Shown here piece after piece: positions 29,553 to 34,102 of a stretch of 34,102 bases of DNA (position 1 is its first letter; each line of letters opens with the position of its first letter). The stretch spans positions 1-34,102 of the forward strand of contig ML991900.1 in NCBI GenBank assembly GCA_010094025.1, written 5' to 3'. The position numbers and the translations under genes are program-made. The stretch comes from Viridothelium virens. Taxonomy: Eukaryota; Ascomycota; Dothideomycetes; Trypetheliales; Trypetheliaceae. The notes under the pieces were generated by a model. That model did no database searches. It was not told the origin of the DNA and saw only the letters and a program-made list of their open reading frames with translations.

Positions 29553-31553
29553 ATGCAGACTCCAGCACCTTCGAATTTACTCAAGCGTCGACGCTCCCAT
29601 CAGTATCCCTTTGAGCTTGAGGGGGAAGCTTGTCAGACTGCATCGAAGAAACACAAAGCTATCCATACACCAAATCCTACACAGACAGCAACATCTCAGG
29701 ACAATTCTTCGCCGATTCCATTAGAGAAGCGTGCATTGAAAGAACTAAGACGGATAAACGATCAGGCAGCACGAGAGTCTCGGGCGAAGCATCAGGTTCA
29801 TCGCCCTGCTACTAGACTTGCCACTGCAGAGTGGAGGAGATGCAACCCATCCCCAAAACCTCTCAAGCCTGCCCATACATATCTTATGAACTGTGGAGAC
29901 GAGCAGTACAAAAACCTTCAGAGCTTTGCCAGGCACGGCGGACCAGACCTCTGGGAGCTCAGAGGCGTATGGATCTCCAGTGTATCCCGTTGTAATGCTC
30001 ACGCTAATTAATGCCTTTAGTGCCAGAGATCGGCCCTTTACGTGAGCAACATTCTAATGGATTCGGGCCAAGCCAGTTTGATGAGCAGGTCGCGTGATCG
30101 CCAGTCCACAACTGAGGGCGGCATTAGCAAGAGCTTATCGGCGTACAACCGGACCTTTCAACAGATCCTCGTCGACAATCATGTTTACCCCCCTGACTAT
30201 GAACATCCGGGCGGCATTGAAGCGCCTGAGCCTGAAAATTGGGACTACATCAATGAGAGGCTCGCCAGGCCCCGGCCCTCTCTCTCGCCCTCCAAGTTCT
30301 CCAAGGAACAGCATAAGGCTTTTAAACGACTAAACTCGAGCGCTGTAAAGGAGGGCAAGGTGAAGAGGAAGGTAATCCCCATTATCGAAGGCACAGTTAA
30401 GGATCCCCGCACAGAGTCCGGCGAGATACCCTTCACCAACCTGGTTCCGCTTGTCACAACCGAAAATCTCGTGTCCGGCAACCCGGACTTCTACTACGGC
30501 GCGCGGCCAGAGCAGCTTGACCGTCGCGTGCGCGAAGAGCTCGGACAATTCATCACTCCTTCCACGCAGCATGACCAACCAATCCTACCTAACCACTTCA
30601 CCGCCGCCAAGGGCCCGGACGGAACCGCAGCCGTCGCGGAACGACAAGCCACGTACCACTCCTACTTCGGCGCGCGAGGTCAGCTACACCTCCGTAACTA
30701 CGGACGTGGCGAACTTCAGTTCGACAACAACGCCTACACGGTCTCGACCATCTACAACAGCGGCACGCTCAGCATCTTCACCAACCACCCCACCCCCCCC
30801 AAAACGCCCGGCGGACAGCCCAACTACTACATGACCCGCGTGCGCTCCTTCGCTATGAATGACACTCCCGAAACCTGGAGAGATGGTGCAAAGTACTACC
30901 GGAATTCCATGGACATGGCCAAAGAGTTCAGGAACGAGGCCATAGACACCGCGAACGAGGCCATCGCCAACCGAGATCGAGCTCCCGTTCCCGTTTCTGC
31001 TGCTATTACCCAACTCCCTTCCAACACCACCAACAACACTGCCACACTTACCACCAGCTTCGCCTCCACAGTGACATCCCAGCAGCTAGATGTCGACACC
31101 CTCGCCATGCAATCCCAACCCCAAACCCAAGTTTTCGAGCCCACCCCAAGCGTCACCAGCGACGACTTCCAGACCGCAGAAAGCGCTCACGGCCAGGACT
31201 CCTCCTCCGCCGATGCTGACCAAGAAGAAGAAGAAGAAGAAGAAGACGACAACGATGCAGACGACTTTAACGACGACGAAGAAGAAGAAGAAGAAGAGCC
31301 AGCCGCAAAACCACGGCCCGCCAAACGCGCCACCCGATCTCGACGGCCGACCTTGGAGGAAGAGAAGGATTCGCGAAGAAGGAAGTGGCGGAATAATCAT
31401 CAGGATGGCACCTCCTCCCAAGGTACGAGGAGTACGCTCCTCTTGTCTTCTTCGGCTGCTGCTACCCAAAGGGGAAAAGGGAATGTAAGGGGAAGGGGAA
31501 GGGGAAGGGGAAGGGGAAGGGGGAGAGGGACGGGGAAGAAGCGTGGTGCTTGA
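29553..31553 (+). CDS. Expanded fungal family protein, possible restriction-endonuclease-like fold, acidic and RG-rich tail (2 exons)
   Basis: The gene encodes about 648 residues. A 54-nt intron at 29967-30020 joins two frames in phase 0 and removes an apparent stop. Residues 10-35 carry basic clusters (KRRR, KKHK) that look like a nuclear signal. The conserved core spans about 285-450. It includes PDFYYGARPEQLDRRVR, the AKGPDG segment, then YFGARGQLHLRNYG, FDNNAYT and YYMTRVRSFAM. These are typical of a fungal family often expanded near FunK1 kinases (possibly DUF7924; not verified). In relatives I recall an E-A-K triad before GPDG that may be the ExK of a PD-(D/E)xK fold; here it reads A-A-K. 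Residues about 535-565 are almost all Asp/Glu. The C-terminus has repeated Arg-Gly. The molecular role is unknown. Confidence 0.78.
31228..31300 (+). repeat. GAA-type microsatellite encoding an acidic tract
   Basis: Two runs of GAA/GAAG triplets encode poly-Glu with Asp interruptions in the C-terminal half of the gene at 29553-31553. They are in frame and have no stops. Confidence 0.85.
31478..31532 (+). repeat. Hexanucleotide AAGGGG repeat encoding Arg-Gly
   Basis: Consecutive AAGGGG units encode alternating Gly and Arg near the protein C-terminus. Such repeats slip easily, so RG copy number may vary between strains. Confidence 0.85.
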
Positions 31554-32721
31554 GGGAGGTGGATACTTGATCGTTTCCCCCACAGGACAGAGGCCGCCGT
31601 CCGCCTTCGCTGGCACATCCTCCAACGGTCCGCCGCCGTGGATCGGAGTGTCAAGACAGGGAGCTGAGGGATGGTCCCCTGTATCTTTGGCCTGGCGACA
31701 TCTTCGAAGGCCTTCGATGTCTAGACAACAAATATGCCCACCAACTGATAGCTCCTTCGATAGCCGCTGCGATTGAAAATTGGCTCCAGTCACAAAATAC
31801 GCCTGTTGAAGCTATCGCAAAGCTTATTCGCCTTTCCCGAGGCGCCTCTAAAGAGAAAATTAATTATAAGCATGGATTCTTGGATCTCTTGGCTGGCAAG
31901 TGAAACGAGAATCTTTTCAGATATAGGTAGCGATCGTTTGATAGGACGAAGAATCATCGTGATAGTTCATTCCAGCTTTTATGGACTAGTATTTCAGACA
32001 TGAGTGACCAAAATAAGGCCTGCATTGGAGATTCGCATAGTCTCATGCTGTAATCTGCAACAGATGCTGATTGGCAGCTAAAATTGCCAAGCACATGACG
32101 TGGCGATTGTTGCTACCTACCTATTACGGCGCGGGGGGGGACTCCGAACTAGATGTAAGGAGAGAGTCAATTACAACAATATGTTACAGCATGTATGCAG
32201 AGGTTTTATTAAGAAATAAGCTAACCGCATTAGGAGTAGGCTGTGTAATCTACAGCTTATTATGGATGTTTAAATACTTATAAATATGCTGTGTTATAAT
32301 ATATTATAAGGATATCCTTATTATAATTGCTTTTTTTAAGAGGGTACTCTATTAATTAGCTCTTAATAAAGCTTTTGGTTACTTAATATTAATATTAAGC
32401 TAAATTTAATTTTAAATTTAAGTAATTTAAGGCTGGTTTTGGTAAATAAAAAACTTTTTATAAGTATTTTTTTATATTCTTATCTTTTTTTTAAAGGATT
32501 TTATAACATATTATTATTACTTAAACAGATGTTAGAATAAAAACAGCTATTTTATATAACAGACCCTTTACATGCATCTTTTTCAACATAGGTCCTATCT
32601 GTTCACAGGCTGTCCACATCCTATTCGGAAATCCCTCTCCGCCGTAAGTAGGTAGTGTTTGTTTTTCAACGCTGCAACAACACACGCTTCTTTCCCCAAT
32701 CAAATTTTCTTTAAAACTACA
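31554..32721. other. AT-rich spacer
   Basis: No gene is supported. Between about 32284 and 32530 the sequence is almost entirely A and T with homopolymer runs, the most AT-rich stretch of the window. This composition fits a RIP-mutated or degraded repeat. A short GC-rich patch follows the preceding gene (31560-31720). Confidence 0.5.
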
Positions 32722-34102
32722 ATGCCTAGATTTTCAGATGACTAACGCAAGGCTATCGCCGATGGTCCATTGAATCCTAGATTAAAGCAGATACGTGAGC
32801 CGCTACAACATGCTTATGAAAAGCTTGGTGTCGAATCTGCTCCTGGTGACGTGTTGGAGGAGCACTCTGACCAAGGTTCGGCTTTCCCGAATACAATAGG
32901 GCTTCACTGCCCAAAACAGAGATACGAGATGCCATCTCAACACTTATTGGAGTCCTACAGACTCATTCTGTGGCCAAGAAACTCCAATCAACAGGGCAAG
33001 TATCAGTTGACCGCGAACTCGCGATGATATACAGCCGACGGGGCACAGATGATAGTCACTTGACACCATTCGTCTCCCTCATCAAACTCGTCACGGAGGA
33101 TGATGCTACCGACACAGCTATCTGAACGGCAGTCCTCGAACTTATCTCAACCGTCGCGGCTAGCACTCCTCCTCCCCGCATGCTACCCCTCGTTCGACAG
33201 TACACCTATCACATATTCCTCAGCTTCTTTTCAAGATTCGTCCGAGCAGACACGCTGTTTGTTGAAGCCGGAGCTCCTCCATGAGCTTAAGCATCACACA
33301 TTCGGCTTTGTGGAAGGTTTCGATGCGAAGTATTACCCCATTAATTATGAACACCGCAAACCCAAGAGATCTACAATGTTACCCGCGCACACTTTACTTT
33401 CCCGACGGAAAATCCAAACGAGGAGAGCGTGTGGAAATGGTTGCAGACCTTCCAAAGGGAACACCTTGCCACGGCGCCAGGAAACTATCACAGAACTAAT
33501 AGCAAAAGTGAAATGACTCCGTCTCAACCTGAGCGACAGTTAGAGATATTTATCAAGCACCGTGATGTGCCGTCGGATGCGAAGCATGACTAGCGGGATG
33601 TCCGGGTCGTGGGCGAACACACTATCTCGAGTAAGGATAGCTGGTCGCAGAAGTTTCTGCAACTCGCCACCTATGTGCGGCACATCTTCTCCCTGCAGCC
33701 GGCGCGTCGATTTGTACACGGCCTCCTTCTCTTCGGCACTATCATGGAGCAGTGGGTGTTTGATCGGTCGGGCGCATACGGACCAGAGGCCTTCGACGTT
33801 ACCGCTGATCCAGGGCGGTTCATCCGCGCCATTGCAGGTTACGCGTTGATGAGCGATGAGGAATTGGGATTGGATACCTTCATCGAGCGCAACGGACCGA
33901 AGCAGTATGTGTCAAAGTTCCAGGTAGGAAAATGATTGTAAAGGTTAAGATCTCTGTCTCTCCTATCTGGCTAGGAAATGAAGCTGTATATATACACCGT
34001 AACAACCCCTGTATCTTCGGGATCTCATCCTTCTGCTTCCGAGAGTATTAGTCAGCTAAATGACCTAGAACTCTCTGATACAGCTAGGATAATATTGACA
34101 GT
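32722..34102 (+). pseudogene. FunK1-type fungal protein kinase pseudogene (5' part, runs off the window)
   Basis: Fragments in several frames match the N-terminal half of fungal FunK1 kinases. They include STGQVSVDRELAMIYSR near 32995, ENPNEESVWKWLQ near 33410, and RDVRVVGEHTISSKDSWSQK at 33594 onwards. The segment RFVHGLLLFGTIMEQWVFDR and the hallmark MSDEELGLDTFIER near 33850-33890 follow. In-frame stops lie at 32743-32745, 33123-33125 (TGA where Trp is expected) and 33591-33593 (TAG in HD-stop-RDV, where Trp is usual). At least one frameshift lies near 32905-32925. The two Trp-to-stop changes are G-to-A transitions, as RIP makes. The kinase catalytic motifs would lie beyond the right edge. 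An intact gene would encode a serine/threonine-like kinase. Confidence 0.78.

Noticed and set aside
31086-31793. Minus-strand 235-codon frame
   Set aside because: It is the shadow of the GAA and AAGGGG repeats of the plus-strand gene, giving poly-Phe and poly-Pro/Leu tracts.

Overview
This window is genomic DNA of a filamentous ascomycete (Pezizomycotina). The evidence is short GT-AG introns of about 47-78 nt, a Zn2Cys6 regulator, a rhodopsin/SAT4-type membrane protein, a UstYa-type (DUF3328) protein, Helo-like N-terminal domains, a FunK1 kinase relic, an F-box relic, and AT-rich blocks with transition-type nonsense mutations that look like repeat-induced point mutation (RIP). Several families suggest a leotiomycete or a related class, but that is a guess. 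No rRNA, tRNA or CRISPR was recognised.

Left part (1-4.2 kb): an SDR-type oxidoreductase converges on a Zn2Cys6 transcription factor. The regulator is divergent from a small conserved hypothetical gene of a presumed beta-trefoil-like family. A 181-bp MITE with perfect 44-bp inverted ends and a TA duplication follows at 4310-4490.

Central left (6.1-12.1 kb) is the most interesting block. A seven-helix membrane protein, a UstYa-like oxidase with two HxxHC motifs, a secreted precursor of six 19-residue repeats separated by Lys-Arg, and a class I SAM methyltransferase lie on the same strand. This is the signature of a fungal RiPP (dikaritin or KEP type) cluster. Its repeat sequence does not resemble ustiloxin, phomopsin, asperipin or alpha-pheromone cores.

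Middle (12.1-17.2 kb): a decayed ORF, a nested degenerate tandem-repeat block (14.2-14.76 kb) and a 155-bp MITE. Next is a gene fusing a Helo-like N-terminal domain to a divergent G-protein alpha domain (17.2-19.3 kb). A 114-bp member of the same MITE family sits inside its coding sequence with a clean 5-bp target duplication, and splicing may partly convert it into coding sequence.

Right part (20-34 kb): a small hypothetical gene, an F-box pseudogene, a large Helo/STAND-type pseudogene, and a 613-bp Mutator-like foldback element with a 9-bp target duplication. These are followed by a third copy of the MITE family, a nuclear-looking protein of an expanded fungal family with an acidic and RG-rich tail, and a FunK1 kinase pseudogene running off the window end. 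Many relics and AT-rich stretches mark this half as a transposon-rich, fast-evolving accessory region.
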